The position numbers and the translations under genes are program-made. Shown in pieces: positions 1-13,380 of a stretch of DNA of 64,000 nucleotides (position 1 is its first letter; the number at the start of each line of letters is the position of its first letter). The notes below the pieces were generated by a model. The model worked only from the letters and a program-made list of their open reading frames with translations. It was not told the origin of the DNA and searched no databases. This stretch comes from Vanilla planifolia. Taxonomy: Eukaryota; Streptophyta; Magnoliopsida; Asparagales; Orchidaceae. The stretch spans positions 787,409 to 851,408 of the forward strand of contig JAIUJO010000142.1 of the NCBI GenBank assembly GCA_023846275.1. The letters are read 5' to 3'.

Positions 1-3000
1 CACTTTATTTTCTTAATATTTTAGAGTGTTTATTTCCCATAAAATTTCTCATCTCTTCAAATTTATCTCTTTGATTTGGTTAATTACTATGCCACTGTAA
101 ATGTCCTCCAATATGATATTTATATCTCTAATAAGGTTATATTATCTTTGAACAATTTATCTTTATTCAAATTTAATATTTATTTGGTAAAAAAATAAAA
201 TTAATAATTTATTATCATTTAGGGTTATTTATTCAAAAAAATTTTAGCAAATTTAAATTACGTACAATTTATTTTGTACAAATATCGTTGAGCACATCAA
301 GCACTGCTTTTCCAAATTAAATATTCAATTTTACATTTATAAATATATTATTTTCTCAGAATTTAACAAGCTTTATAAGAAATTTAATTCAAAACTAAAT
401 TAATGAAACATAATTCACACTAGATCTAGTTTATAACATTGAATGAAATTTTCTTATACACTTTATCTTATTTCTTAAAATTTTACTCTTTGAATTTTGT
501 TATATTATTATGAAATTTTTATTCTCTTTACATGTGAGGTTTATTTTATTATTATTTTGTTATATTATATTACTTTCACTTATGTAATTTAAGTTTTATT
601 ATATAATTAGCAAATGTTTAAATTATAATTGATTATTACTTATTCTTACATACTTTGTTAATTTGAAGCAATGCAAAATCAGTCTAATTGAGATGAAACA
701 AATGTTGTTAGACTTGTCTTGATGAGCTTTATCCAATTTAACATTCTTTTTCTTATATATTTTTTAATTTTTTAATAGCTTTTGCATGGTTTTTCATCAA
801 TTTAAATTCATAACTAATTTTATGATTAAAAATGTTTTCTTTTATATCTTAAGTTTTCTATAAAATTTATTGCATTTTTTGAAATTTTTGTATTTTGTCT
901 AAAGTTACTAATATTTAACTATAAATCTCTTCTTGGGTGCCCCTTGCATCTCTGTTACATTGTTATATCATATTCTTTTAATTTATTTCATTTAAAATTT
1001 AATATATATGTCCTTAAAATTTAGGAAATCTTCTTCAGGGCTTATTAACTTTTATATCAGTAATTTGTAGTTACTCTAGAAGAATTCTAATCTAGATGAA
1101 GTAAATGTTAATAAACACATCTAGACAAGCTCTATTAATCAGAATAATTTATTTTGATAAAGCTTTCATAGACTTTATTAATCATTTGAACATGTGCCAA
1201 ATTTGATTATCAATGATGTCACAATCAATCTCGTTAGTATCTTGGAATTCAACTTTCTCGTATAATTGATCGTTTTTCTTCATCTTTTTCACTTTTATTT
1301 GATCACTTTATTATCTAACTAAAAAACGTCTCTCAAAAGACCTTGAAATCTTTATAACTTATTGTACTACTTTACCTTATTTTAGTATATATTTACTTAA
1401 TAATAAATTTACAATTTATTTATAATTTTTGCTTATATGTTAAGGAAATTTGTATTCATTCTAAATAATATTTGATCAAATAAAAAAATATCATTGTACA
1501 TATGCTAAAAATCTCTATCAAATTAAATATTTTTTGTATATAGAGGTATTTTAATGCATTAAATTTTGCAAGCTTTTTGATGGATTTTGATTCAAATTTG
1601 ATTTGTTCATCTGGAATGTCACACTCTATTTCCTTAATATCTTAAAACGCAACTTTCTTATATAATTTAACTCATTTCCTTAAATGTTTTGTTCTAATTT
1701 GGTTATGTTACATTGAAACATTTGTTCCCTTTGCATGTGACCTTGACTTTATTTTCATTTTTTTTACAATGTTTGACTTTTCACATTTTATCTTTGGTAT
1801 ATATATATATATAATTAATATTAAAAAAATAGTTATTATTTTTACTTTTTGCATTGTTGATTTAAAGTGAATTCAAATAAGGACCTTTACTTCATCTCGA
1901 TGAGTTATTGCAATGAAATATTCATTTTTAAATTTTTGAATACTTATATTGACCCAAGTTTTCCCTAGTTATAAAATAATTTTTTATTTATACCTAATTT
2001 GATGATTCACGTTGTTACACTCAATCTCTTCACTACATTCTAATGTAACTTTCTTTTATAATTTATTTTATTTGTACAATTTTTTCACTTGATTTTATTA
2101 TAATTCTATAAAAATTAAATTTCCATTTTTGTGACCTTTACTTTACTTTGCATTTTTTATATTATATTGGAATTATTTATCTAATTAAATCTTTAATAAA
2201 TATTAACTTACTATTAAAAAAATAATTTATTATTTTTTATGATTCTTTACTATTTTAATTCATTGTATCTCCGAGCAATATTTGATTAAAATGAAACAAA
2301 CATCATTGGATGTTCCTTGAGGAGGTCTATTTAATTAAATATTAATTTTATATCTTAAAATGATTTTTTTGGGCTTTGTGGATGATTTTGAGATATTTGT
2401 TATTCATATGCCATTGATCATAAAAAATGCATCACTTGGTCTGGTTAATATCTTTGACTATAAATTTCTTGTATAATCTATACCATTTCCTCATTTTTTT
2501 TAACTTTTATTTTGTTATACTATAATAAAACACTAATTCCTTTCTCATGTGGCCTTAAAATTGCTCTTATTTAGTTATATTATTTTTTTTAATTTTTCTT
2601 GTTTTTGTAATACTATATATTTGTTAAATATTAAAATTAAAAATTTATTATTATTAAGGATCACTTAGTTTTAGATATTTACAGTAATTCAAAACAAGGT
2701 ATGGTGAAGATGATATGAATATCATTGTATTCATCTCAATAAGCTCTATAAAATTAAAAATTCATTTTTTAATATCTTTCAAATATCCTTTTATGATTTT
2801 GCATGACTATGAGATATTTTTAAACATACATGATTTGATAATAGAGTATGTTATACTTGATCATTTCAAGGAATTGAAAAGTGACTTTTCTATAAAATTT
2901 ATATCATTTATACACCTTAAACTTTCATTTGGTTATATTACTATGCTACTCTAAATCTCCTATGTTGTGACGTTTAGATCTTCATGATTTGGTTGCATTA

Positions 3001-5082
3001 TGTTTGATTAATTCATTTTATTTTAGCCTCAATATATATTTACATAACACTAAAGTTATATTACATTATTATTTATTATTTTTTAATTTTTAAAATTTAT
3101 AATAATTCCAAGTGACTCTTCTTGATGAGATTTCTCCAATTGTGTACTAATTTTTTATAATTTTAAATATTTTTTGTTTCTTAAGGTTTTGTATATTTTT
3201 TGACACATTTTGACTTCTAATTTTCCATTGAAGGATATAACACTCAATTTTTAATATGAATTATTGAAACTTCAATGTGCAATTCATCTCATTTTTTATC
3301 TTTAATTAGGTCATATTACTTCAAAATTCTATTTTCTTATTATGTAACCTTTAAATTACTTTGATTTCGTAATATTTGAATTATTGAATTTATCTCATTT
3401 CCACTTTTAAAAAAACATTTCCTAACATTTAAGTAATAATTTTCATTATTTTAACTTATTTACTTACAAATTTGTAATAATCCTAAATAATTTCCAATCG
3501 AGATCAAACCAATGACAAAAGACTCGTCATGTTAATTTTATTTTATTATATATTTATTTTTTAAAAAATTTTATTTGACAAAAGTTTTTCATGCTTCACA
3601 ACATTTAAATTTGTATTTGATTTGTCAATATAAGATTTTACTTTGGTGCCCTTACTATATTGAATGCAACATTTTTGTACATTTGTCCTAATTTTTTCCA
3701 ATTTTTTTTTTAATTTTTTTTAGTTATGTTACTATGGTTGTAAAATTCTTATCTTATGTAATGTTTACTTTTCTTTTTTTTTTTTATAAAATTACAGCAC
3801 CTCAATTTATCTAATTTTAGTTTTACTATCATTTGCTAAGTATTAAAATAATAGTTTATTATTATATATGACGATTGATTGTGGTAAATCATAGTAATTG
3901 CAAGTGATGTTGTCATCGTGATAAACCTAATTTCATTGAACTCATTTTAAAAAGCTCTATAAAATAAAATATTAATTTTTTTTAAAAAAAATTTTAAATT
4001 TATGGTTTTTATATGTTTTATGAGTGATTTCTATTGGTTCTTCTATTAATAATAGAGGATGTTTACATATGATCTCCTATGTATCTTAAAATAGAAATTT
4101 CCCTCCCAATTTATATCATTTTTCAAATGTTTCATTTTGAGTTTGTGATATTACTATGTAGCTCTAAATCTCATCGCATGTAATCTTTAAATCAATTTTT
4201 TTAATAATTTTATGTTGCATCAATTTACCTTACTTGAACGATAATATATTGATTATTTAACATTAGATTAATCATTTATTATTAATTATGTATGTGTAAT
4301 TTGGTAATTCACATTAACTCAAAATTATGTTTGTCATATACTTAACTAATATCATTGAATTTTTCATGATACCTCTAGGAATAAAATATTCAACTTTATA
4401 TTATGTAACATTGAATTTTTTTCTGTTTTATGAAAAATTTATGTCTCATTTCAATTGGTACCTTAATTGATAGTTGAAGATGCCGAACAAAATCTCTTAA
4501 GTATATTGGAGTTCAACTTTCCTATACAATTTATAGTTTTTTAGATTTTTCACTTTCATTTTGTTATATAACTATGGAATTCTCATTCTACTCTTGTGTG
4601 AGCTCATTTTTATTACATTACATAGCTCTAATTCATCTAATTTTAGGTTTAATATATATTACTTTAACATTAAAAAATATATTATAATTAATCCTTATTT
4701 ATTTTCATAACCATAAATAAGCCTTAATGAGGTTAGATGAAGAAAAAACACATCATTTGAGTCATCTTGACTATCTCTGTGTAATTGAATATTTGTTTTT
4801 ATTATTTTAAATATTTAATTACCTATGATTTTGTAATTTATGAGACATTTTGAATCATACTTATTTACCAATCTAGAATGCTATAGCCAAAGTCCTTAGA
4901 ATTTTGGAATCCAACTTTTTCATATAATTTATCTCATTTCTTCAAATTTATCTCATTTATTTACTTATATTACTTTTAACGTTAAATATTTTCTTGTCAT
5001 CTTTACAGCCCTTTGATTTTGTTATATTATAGTGCATCAATTTGTCTCATTTATGCATCAATATATATTAACTAAATAAAAA

Positions 5083-5499
5083 TAATAATTTATTTATAGT
5101 TTTGTAAATTCATGTTAGTAATTCATAGTAATTCCAAACAACGTCCCATGGAGACTTTACAAATGTCATTAGAGTCATCTTTATAGACTCTATCGTATTT
5201 AATTATTTTTAAAAATTTTGAAATATTTATTTTGCATAATCTTTGATTATTTAACTAGATAATTTGATTCGTATCTTATTTAACATTGAAGATGCTACAC
5301 TCAATTTAATAAGTATATTGTATGCTAAATTTTTGTACAATTTATCTCATTTGTTAAAATGTTTTCTTTCATTTAGTTATATTATTATGTTATTGTTACT
5401 TTTTTCTCGTGTTTTTTGCATTGCTTTGATTTTGTTATATTATATCACATCAATTTATCTTAATTCAATTTTAATCAGTGTATTTTTTAAACATTAAAA
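5083..5499 (+). repeat. Representative full-length monomer, forward
   Basis: This is one complete unit of about 417 bp, measured from AT box to AT box. It shows CATAGTAATTCCAAA near 5,125, an ACAAATGTCATTAGA box near 5,160, a GACTCTATC box near 5,188, GATGCTACACTCAATTT near 5,290, ACAATTTATCTCATTTGTTA near 5,338, TTTAGTTATATTATTATG near 5,372, and GATTTTGTTATATTATATCA followed by CAATTTATCTTAATT near 5,428-5,465. It can serve as a seed for aligning the other units. A 77-codon open frame covering the second half of the unit (5,264-5,497) is a by-product of T-rich composition and is not called as a gene. Confidence 0.75.
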
Positions 5500-8400
5500 T
5501 AATAAAGTATGATTATTTATGTTTTTCAACATTCTAATTTGTGGTTATCTCAAACACGGTTCGATCAAGACAAACAATTGTCGTTAGACACATCTAGATG
5601 ATCTCTATCTAATTGATGGTTTAGTTTTATATTTTTAAAAATTTTATTTTTGATAGTTTTGGCAAGTTTTAAGAGATAATTTGATTTAAACCAAACTTGA
5701 CTATTGAAAAGATTGTATTAAATCCCTAATTATATTTTAATGCAACCTTCTTGTATGATTGATGTCTTTTCTTCAAATATTTTTCTTTTATTTGTCTATA
5801 CCACATGTTATTCTAAGTCAGTTATCATGTATATTTATATTATTTTGATTTCGTAATATTATATTTCTTTAGTTTACATCGTCTTATCTATTATATAAAA
5901 TTACAAAAATGAAATAAATTAATAATATATTTTTCTATACTTTCAAAAAAATTTTCAATCAAACAATATAAACATTTTTGGCATGATCCATTTCTAATTA
6001 AATATCCCTTTTATATTTGAAAATGTTTTATCTTCCATTAACTTGGCTTGCCTTATGAAACATTTTGATTTGTGCCATTTAAAGTATGATGAAGCTATAC
6101 TCAAACTTTTCAGAGACATGGAATGCTTTATGATTAAATTCACCTCATTTCTTATATTTTTTTTGTTATAGTTTTTCTTATATGATAACGAAACTCTACT
6201 ACTTTAGTCATGCGACTTATACCTTTTTTTTTATTTTGCTACATTACATTACTTCAGCTAATCTCGTTTCAATTTTGATATATATTTGGTTAGTATTTAA
6301 AAAATAATTTTTTGCCATTTTATTGGTATAACTTTGTAATTCATAGTCATTCTTAATGAGGTACGATCAAGATGAAATAGACATTGTCGAAATCGTCTTG
6401 TGGAATTTTATCAAATTAAATATTTCTTTTTATAATTGTTTAAATCATTTTAATTTTTTAAATTCTTTCAACTTTTTTAAGATATTTTCATTCTTATAGT
6501 GTTGCATGATCAAGAACACCAGATTTTATCTCCTAAGCATTTTTAAATGCAACATTGCTATAACTTTAATGTCTTAAGTTAACTTATTCATTTTTATTTG
6601 GTTATATTACAATAAAACTATTCTTCACTCATGTGATTTTTATATTTCCAAGATTTTGTTATATTATCTCACCAAAATTTACTTCATTTAAGCTTTAATT
6701 AATATTTTCTTAATATGGCAAAAAATAATCAATTATTACTTGTGATTATATTCTATGAACACTCATAGTAATTAATAATATTGTTTGATTAGATGAAAAA
6801 TATCCTTGGTTTTTTTCACAAGCTTTATGCATTTAAATATTTATATTTTTCATTTTTAAATATTTAACTTTTTAATATTTTGGCTTGTTTAAGTTTAGGA
6901 TTTCTACGCATACCGAATTTTATGATTAATGATGTTGCACTCAATCTCCTATTTTTTTTAATGTAATTTTTCCATATAATTTACATCATTTTTTCAAATT
7001 TTTTCTTTAGATTTTGTTATATTGTTGTTGAACTATAATTCTGTTATCATGTGAACTTTACATCACCTTTATTTTGCAATGTTATAGTGCATCAATTTAT
7101 ATTTTTTTAAATTGATATATATTTACTTATTATTAAAATAATAACTTAAAAACATTTGTGTTTATTTAATATAGTAATTGATAGTAATATAGAGTGAGAT
7201 CCATTGAATAATAAACAAATATTATTTTGCTAATTATGGTCTGGTCTATTAGTGAAATATGAAATTTAATGGATTTGAAAATAAAGATTTATATAGTTGA
7301 TCTCATTAGTATTTTGAAAACATTATTTCCCAAAAACTTTGTCCGATATTTTTTCTTGATATTAAATTAAATTTTAATTATTATTTATTCTTATCAAACT
7401 TCATTGTTTGTGGTTATTTCAAAGTAGATCCAATAGAGGCAAAACAAATACTATTGGACTACTCACAATGAGATCTATCAAATGAAATGTTTATTTTTAT
7501 ATTTTTAAATATTTCATGCTTTAAAAATTTTCTTTTCTTCGCAAAAAATTTGGATTCGTACTTGAGGAATTCATGGATCCACTTCATTTCTTATGTTCAT
7601 TCCTTTCTTCTGTTGAACTGCTCTCAAAAAAATACATTGATGTTGTCGCACTCGAGCTTTCACTATGTTGGAATGTAGCCCATCTTGAAACATTTATCTC
7701 ATTCAATCAAAAGTTTTGCTTATATTTCTTTATATTACAAAAAAATCCTAGCCCTCATGTGACCTTTACATCTCATTGATTTGCTAATATATTATATTGG
7801 CTTATTTTTTTTCCATTTCAACTTTGATATATATATATTTTCTTATTTCAAAAATAATAATTTATTATAATTGATGCTCGTTTTCTTAAGTATTTAAATA
7901 ATTTTTCTAGAGTTTTGGCTCACTTCAAGTCTTATATTGATTGGTATATGATTTGACAGTCAAGGTTGTTACACATGGACTCCTTAGCATATTATGATGT
8001 ATTATCACTTACAATTTATCTCACTTCTTTAGCTTTTCATCGTTGGTTAAGTTATATTACTATGTCACTTTAAGTCTTGTTTCACTTAGCCATGCATTTT
8101 ATTAATTTTTTTATATTACATTACTTCAATTTATCTTATTTTAATTTTTTTATTTATTTTCTTTGTTTTTAGCATATTTTATGACATATTTTAATTGTTT
8201 GCTTATTTCATGCTCAACGATGTTACCCATGATTTCCTTTGTATATTTAATAGTAGTTTTTGCATAGATTATGTCATTTCATCAAAGTTTTTATTTTAAC
8301 TTGGTCATATTATTATGGAAATCTAATTCTTCTCCTATGAGACTTTTACATCTATTTCAGGGACATTAAATTGCTTCAATTAACCACATTTTAATCATGT

Positions 8401-10207
8401 CATTTATTCACTTAAAATTTAAAAAGAAATTTATTATTTGTTATTGTTATTTAATTTTTTAGTTTATTAAAATTTTAAATAAGGTCTGATCGAAACAAAA
8501 TAAATATCATTGGACACGTAGGAACAAACTCTATTAGTATTAACAATATTTTTTATATTTGTAAATATTTTTAATTTCTATGACTTTGGAATGTTTTATG
8601 AGATATATCTATTTAATGCTCATTTGATGATCAATTATGCTACACTAAATCTTCATAATTTCTTTAAATTCTATTTTTATGTATAATTTACCTTATTTCA
8701 TCAAATTTTGTTGCATTCAAATTGTTTAATTTCTGTAATGCTCTAATTTTTCCTTTATATGACCTTTAAATATCTTTCATTTGGTTGTATCATATTGTTT
8801 TAGTTTATCACATTTTAGCTTTAACATATTTTTGCTTAAAATTAAAATAACAATTTATTATAATTTATGTTTAATTCCTCTAGTAATTCTTGAAAATTCC
8901 AAATAAGGTTTGCTAGAGATGAAGCAAATGTTGTTTGACTTCACTAAATAGCTCTTCTCTATTAAATATTTTATTTTATATTATTAAATATTATATGGCA
9001 TAAGTTGTCATCACACTTTCCAAATCCTTTTTCTTTTGTCTTATTAAATAGTTGATATTTCTATTGTGGCCCTCAAAGGTTTGCAATACAACTTTCACAT
9101 AGAATCTAGGACATTTCTTGAAACGTTTCTCTTATCCTTCCATGTTCCCTTCACATCGATTTTGTTTTACTATATTACATAGCTTCAATTTATTTAATTT
9201 TAACTTTAATATATCTTTTTTTATTTTTTAAAAAATAATTGATAATTATTTATGCTTATTTAATTTTTTAATACACAATTATTTTAAATGAGGCCTTATT
9301 TTGACAAGACATGTTGGATTCATCTATCAACTTAGTACCTTTTTATTTAACATTTACATATAATTTGTGCTATTTCTTGAAATTTTTCTTGTTATTTTAA
9401 TTATATTACTATAAATTAATTCTCTTATAGAGTACTCTTTGTCTCACTACGATTTCTTTAAATTGCATTACTTAACTTTATATCATTTAATCTAAAATAT
9501 ATATTTACTTCATATTGAAATAATAATTCATTATTTTTTATGCTTATTTACATTTGTAATATGAAGTAGCTAGAAAGGAGGTGTGATGGAGATGGAACAA
9601 ATTTCACTAGACTTATGTTATGGAGCTCTACCTAATTAAACATTATTGTTTATATTTTTAATTATTTTATTTCTATGTTTTCAAATACTTACTAAATATT
9701 TTAATTCATACATTATTTTATTGTTGAACATGTTACACTTGTTTGCCTTAGTATCATGGAATGCAACTTTACTAAACAATATAACTTATTTCTCAACATA
9801 CATTTATATGTTTGCATTAAAATGTAGTTGTTAATCCTTTCTAATGTGATGTTTACATCCCATCATTCTATTGCATAACATTTTTTTTGGTTTATCTTAT
9901 TTTAGATTTTCTATGTATTTTATTCATACATAAATTATAATTTATTTTATTTTTGTCTATTTACTTTAATAATTTCTTATAAATTCAAATGAGATCCAGT
10001 GGAGATCAAACAAAAATCATTAGACTCATATTGGTGAGAAATATTATTTAAATATTTATTAGGTTTTTTTTATAATATTTGATTTTTTTATTTTTGCATA
10101 TTGTTTAAGTCAATTAGACTTGTGATAGTTTTGATGACCAAGAATGTCACATTTTACAGTCCTTACATTTGTCTTCTTCAAGGTTTGACATATATTTAAT
10201 TAAAATT

Positions 10208-10346
10208 AAAGAAATATTTTGTTGCTATTTATGATTATTTTGTTTGGTAATAGTTGTCATACAAAATGAAGTTCAATCAAGACAAAATAAATGTCTTTGG
10301 ACTCACATAAAAGAAATATTTTGTTGTTATTTATGATTATTTTGTT
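10208..10346 (+). repeat. Local 37-bp duplication inside a satellite unit
   Basis: A segment starting AAAGAAATATTTTGTTG at 10,208-10,244 recurs at 10,310-10,346 with one difference, at an offset of 102 bp. The second copy sits between the box that follows ATGAAACAAATGTC and the TTTATGACATAATTTGATT box, where this sequence does not belong in the monomer. The near identity contrasts with the high divergence of neighbouring units, so this is a comparatively recent local copying event. Confidence 0.8.
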
Positions 10347-11699
10347 AGGCTTACTTTATGACATAATTTGATTGAAGCCATATTCGAAAATCAAGGATGT
10401 TACAGTTCTTATTTATAACTTGGAATAAAGCTTTCTCATAAAATTAATGGTACTTGAATAATTTTTTTTAACTTGTTTTGTTATATCATTATAAATATCT
10501 AACTACCCCTAATGTGATATTCGCATCCTTTGATTTAGGAATACTAATTTTTGTTAAATCATTTAGTTTATTTGTAATTATGATTACTTTTTTTTATGAT
10601 TTATAGTAATCACAAAAGAAATTTGATCAACAAAATAAAGGTTATAAGACACATATAAACAGGCTTTATCTTATAAAATATTCCTTTTTTATATTTTAAA
10701 GCAATTTACTTTCATTGGTTTTCACACACTTTACATGACGATGGATTCAAACCACATTTGATGATTGAGAAATTTACACTAAAATGTATAATACTTTAAT
10801 TTATCTCTTTTTCAACTTGGGTATATAAAGCTTAATTTTGAAATAATAATTTATTATTATTTATGTTTGTTGGATTTATTTATTCAAAGTAATTCCAATA
10901 AAGGTCCATTCAAGATGCAACATACATCGTTGGATTCACTTTAACGAACCTTGTTATATGATTAATTACTTTTTGGGCCTCAACAATTTTCTTTGTTGTT
11001 GATATCCTTTATGAGGTATTTTTTTTGTACATAATTTGCTTATTAAAGATGTTACATTATATTATGTTAGTGCCTTCTAATTCAACTTTCTCAAACAATT
11101 TATTTCATTTTTTAAAATGTTTTGCTTTGATTTAGTTATATTACTTTTGAACTCTTATTCTCCTCTTCTGTGACCTTTATATCACTTTGATTTTGTTATA
11201 ATATATTTCTTCTTTATAAATCATGGTAATAAGTCAACTTTGACACTTGTAATGATTCAGTGCGAACATTAGTTATTTTTAGTGGGACCCATCATTTGTA
11301 CAAAATAGCTAATTATTATAATTCTTATGCCATCAAATTTTCTATGACTTTAACTGGGCTAAAGGTCATGTGCCTTTATGGGGCAAAGCCTTAGGTATTG
11401 GCCTATAAGAAAATGATTAGGTTTATGCATCACATCTTAGCATGGATTCTAACATAGAGATTTTTAGTCATGTTGCTTCACATGAATGTTTTGGTCATTA
11501 GCACTTTTTATCAATTGTGATGACTACTCCTATGAATCAACGATTCCTATCATACTACATTAAATTTCTATCATGACACATTCATTAGTATGGTAAGGCT
11601 AACCAATCCTACAATTGTCTAAACCCATCTCATGTTTCTAATTAATGGGATAATAATCCAATACTTAATGAATTCTACTTAACAATGTTAAGAATGGCT

Positions 11700-11945
11700 A
11701 ACATCAAAGGATAAAAAAGGAATATTACTGCAAATCCCTTGGTTTTCATAAGCTATTTATCCCTATGGTAACCTTTTTGATGCCCCTAGCTTCAATTTCT
11801 AAAACCCTAAATCATCAATAGGCCATTCTTTGATACTTTGTATTAATGTTTGAAATTACAATGAACTAATCTTTTATCTTTTTATTCCATAAAAAATATT
11901 TTCTTTCATTGAGCTCATGTTGGGACACCTATATTATCTTTTAAC
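11700..11945 (+). other. LTR-like region (possible R/U5) in the 11.2-14.6 kb insert
   Basis: This stretch has an AAAACCCTAAATCATC segment (near 11,800), then a T-rich tract, then a GAGCTCATGTTGGGACACC segment (near 11,910). That succession resembles the 3' half of many plant Ty3/gypsy LTRs, in which an AAACCCTAA-like leader precedes a pyrimidine-rich tract and the LTR end. A TATTTATCCC element near 11,754 could stand where a TATA box would be. This is pattern resemblance only; no terminal repeat pair was found. Confidence 0.25.
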
Positions 11946-13021
11946 AAATGTGCCACCCCTCACATAACTCCCTACCTAACAATATCTTTTGCATAAAGAG
12001 ACTAACTGAGGTGAGACATGGAGCCCAACAGAAGGGTTATGACACAACTCCATCTAATGGAATAAGAAAAATAATACTAAAAGTTATGTTATTTCAATTT
12101 TATCAACATGTTCATTCCCACTTTTTTACCTCTCATGTTATTTCACAAAATTAGGCTAGAGACATGCCCAATAAGATATTCATTCCCTACTAATTATACT
12201 GTGGCCATTCCCTTAGTTATGGTTTTATTGGGGAATATACAGGGTCTATGAGAATCTCATTAATTCATACATTTGCATCAGTAATTAAATGATAAGACAT
12301 TTGATTACTTTAGGAGAGTTTTGCTTACTCCCATCATTTACTCATGCTACCCTAAATTCCTTGACTTTGACATTTAGAGCCTTAATAAAAATATCATTGG
12401 ATGAGCATCCTCAAGGACCATCACTATACTTTGTTTTACTTAAATAGTTGTATACCCTATGTCCATGCAAATTTTGTGCTGATTGTCCAACATTTGGAGA
12501 AGGCCCTCATATGGGTAAGTCCCAATTTGTCTATTGAGCAGTTCAAGTCCACCCATGTTCAGTATGCTAGAAGCTCACGTAGTCTATTAATGATTGAAGC
12601 GCTTAGAAATAGTGCCCATTTGCCTAACCCTCAGAGCCAATCATTCTTGTGAAGTTATCGATCAATTTTGTGGACTCTCATTACTATAATGCTCCATCAA
12701 CAAGAGGTTTTTCACCTTGGTCTAATTGCTATCATGATTATGAAAGAGCATGCAATTACATTACATCATGATTATTAAGTTAAGGGCAGATATGACACCA
12801 CTAAACTTGTAATAGTTTCAAACCACTTGGCCTTACCTCTAACTGAGCTATTTGTAAGGTCATTTGGCTTTTAATTAGAAAAGGTAACTATTGCTGAGGA
12901 TCCCATCGGCATCTCTACATTGCCATTAATGAATACATCCTAACATTTTTTTACTCAACTTTTTTTGAAGCTTGTGCCAAATGACACTCACTCATAAGAT
13001 TCCCCCATCATTTAGTATTGG

Positions 13022-13380
13022 CCACACCATGCACAAGGGTTGCTCACATGGAACCTTCCCCCTTTCAGCCTTCAAATTTGACATTATAATATTTTCTTCT
13101 ACCACACAAATGACACTAGTGGATGCCCCACATATGATTATCCAAGTGTTTTAGATTGATCATTGTAGTGTTTATCTTATAAGGGCATTGCTTAGACAAA
13201 AAAACTTATGTACAAATGCCATTCACATGGAACCTTTCCTCCTTTCATCTTTCAACATTCATATTACATTATTTGCTTTTATCACAAAATTCTCACTAGT
13301 AGATACTCTACATATTCTTGCACCATCTTGTCTGCATTGACCATTGCACCTTTCTATTTGCTGACACAATGCATTGTGTC
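13022..13380 (+). repeat. Tandem duplication (~179-bp unit) inside the insert
   Basis: Two consecutive copies can be read. TCACATGGAACCTT at 13,044 recurs at 13,223 (offset 179). In both copies it is followed by a C/T-rich CCTTTCA segment, then by AATTTGACATTATAA or ACATTCATATTACAT, then by a CACTAGTGGATGCC or CACTAGTAGATACT segment, then by TTGATCATTG or TTGACCATTG. The copies are roughly two-thirds to three-quarters identical by eye. They do not keep one reading frame, so they are not an evident protein repeat. The function is unknown. Confidence 0.65.

Larger units (their letters stand above)
1..11215 (+). repeat. Satellite block A, forward orientation (~0.41-kb diverged tandem repeat)
   Basis: This whole stretch is a degenerate tandem array. 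The AT box (box 1, TTTATTATTATTTATG-like) recurs near 205, 610, 1,395, 1,830, 2,221, 2,640, 3,065, 3,430, 3,848, 4,270, 4,670, 5,083, 5,500, 5,905, 6,300, 6,720, 7,137, 7,850, 8,415, 8,840, 9,230, 9,520, 9,930, 10,215, 10,580 and 10,845. Full units are about 400-425 bp, with shorter ones between. After each box 1 the other boxes follow in fixed order, for example the box around ATGAAACAAATGTCATTGGA, then GAGCTCTAT, then TTACACTCGATC, then GCAACTTTCTCATATAATTT, then ATGTGACCTTTACAT. Units are strongly diverged and carry many small indels. This strand is T-rich. No gene is seen. I do not recognise a named satellite family. The tandem order and common register are directly visible; what the array does is unknown. 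Confidence 0.9.

Noticed and set aside
2715-2954. 79-codon open frame in block A as a gene
   Set aside because: It is a translation of about half a satellite unit; the homologous part of neighbouring units is not open.
12401-12652. 83-codon open frame in the first insert as a host gene
   Set aside because: It has no recognisable domain, no splice context and no neighbouring frame in continuity, and it sits in probable decayed element sequence.
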